The notes beneath the pieces are model-generated. The model was not told the DNA's origin, did not search any database, and saw nothing but the letters and a program-made list of their open reading frames with translations. The position numbers and the translations under genes are program-made. A stretch of DNA of 29,848 nt, taken from positions 1 to 29,848 of the IMG/VR virus record IMGVR_UViG_3300017732_000037; one strand, given 5' to 3'. This document shows positions 29,595 to 29,848 of the stretch, piece after piece (within the stretch, counting starts at the first letter, position 1; every line of letters starts with the position of its first letter). Origin of the DNA: a virus.

Positions 29595-29848
29595 ATGATT
29601 ATAGACGAAAATTCAAAACCAAAAGAAAAATTAAAAGCATGGTATTTATTTACCGAAGATTTTATTGCGGGGACTCAGCACCTCTCTAACGAGCAGATAG
29701 GTGTGTATATTAGGTTGCTTTGCTTTAACTGGAATAAAAGGTGTAGAGGTTTACCAAGTAATAATATGGAACTTTATAGGATTGCTAATTGTTTTACTGA
29801 TGATGAAAAGCAATCATGTAATCTAATAATAAAAGAGTTTTTTATTTA
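29595..29848 (+). CDS. DUF1376-type replication protein, N-terminal part (runs off the window)
   Basis: The first 84 residues of a DUF1376 (YdaU-like) domain: KAWYLFTEDFIAGTQHLSNEQ, then IGVYIRLLCFNWNKRCRGLPS, then ELYRIANCFTDDEKQ and IIKEFF. W-Y...D...T..L...Q.G.Y.RLL...W is the family signature. The frame reaches the last base of the window as partial codon TA; the first base of the window plus the following codons continue the same frame and domain. Spacing from EFF to the YIND strand then fits the family, so almost nothing is missing. It has TATGGAGCATATA before the ATG. Confidence 0.88.
   Translation, partial: MIIDENSKPKEKLKAWYLFTEDFIAGTQHLSNEQIGVYIRLLCFNWNKRCRGLPSNNMELYRIANCFTDDEKQSCNLIIKEFFI

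Noticed and set aside
1-29848. tRNA genes, CRISPR arrays, insertion sequences, integrase and attachment sites
   Set aside because: I looked for cloverleaf-type segments, regular direct repeats, transposase motifs and tyrosine or serine recombinase motifs and saw none. A tRNA scan could still find a divergent one.

Overview
The window appears to be a complete or near-complete genome of a small, low-GC (roughly one third G+C by eye) tailed phage of about 29.8 kb, most likely a virulent siphovirus of a marine alphaproteobacterium. The evidence for a siphovirus is a lambda/HK97-style head and tail gene order, a tail-chaperone frameshift, a 655-residue tape measure and a J-like tail-tip protein. 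The marine assignment rests on small basic proteins, a fibre head and short C-terminal structural proteins that I recognise from marine phage sequences; a Pelagibacter-like host is a guess. I see no integrase, CI-like repressor, DNA polymerase, helicase, tRNA or CRISPR. The last 254 bases and the first 610 bases hold the two halves of one DUF1376-type replication gene, in matching frame, so the window is a circular or circularly permuted molecule opened inside that gene.

Layout. (1) 29595-29848 plus 1-610: the split replication gene, carrying an iteron-like hexamer repeat. (2) 610-1340: three small unknown genes. (3) 1340-3680: a DNA-modification cassette with a ParB-like domain protein, a TET/JBP-type 2-oxoglutarate/Fe(II) dioxygenase and a TET-associated GT-A glycosyltransferase. 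(4) 3711-10725: packaging and head genes (small and large terminase, portal, small basic proteins, a zinc ribbon, MuF-like protein, scaffold, capsid, connector). (5) 10726-20982: tail genes, including a chaperone with a canonical A_AAA_AAC -1 frameshift site, tape measure, hub-like proteins, a GNAT-like protein, tail tip and fibre. (6) 20992-24502: small structural, membrane and lysis genes (GH24 endolysin, holin candidates) and a run of very basic micro-proteins. (7) 24514-24891: the only minus-strand gene, a VRR-NUC nuclease. (8) 24892-29527: the early region, driven by two near-identical promoters with an embedded inverted repeat that flank an ArdC-N-like antirestriction candidate. It continues with small genes, a lipoprotein, an OB-fold-like protein, an HNH protein, a winged-helix protein and a PD-(D/E)XK nuclease.

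How it fits together. The early promoters fire first into an antirestriction candidate and then a small recombination and replication set that must borrow the host replisome. The modification cassette sits just upstream of the terminase genes, so DNA would be oxidised and glycosylated before packaging. No cytosine-5 methyltransferase is encoded, so the dioxygenase substrate is an open question: host-made 5-methylcytosine, or thymine as in base J synthesis. Genes are packed with many 1- or 4-nt stop-start overlaps, which suggests translational coupling through the operons.
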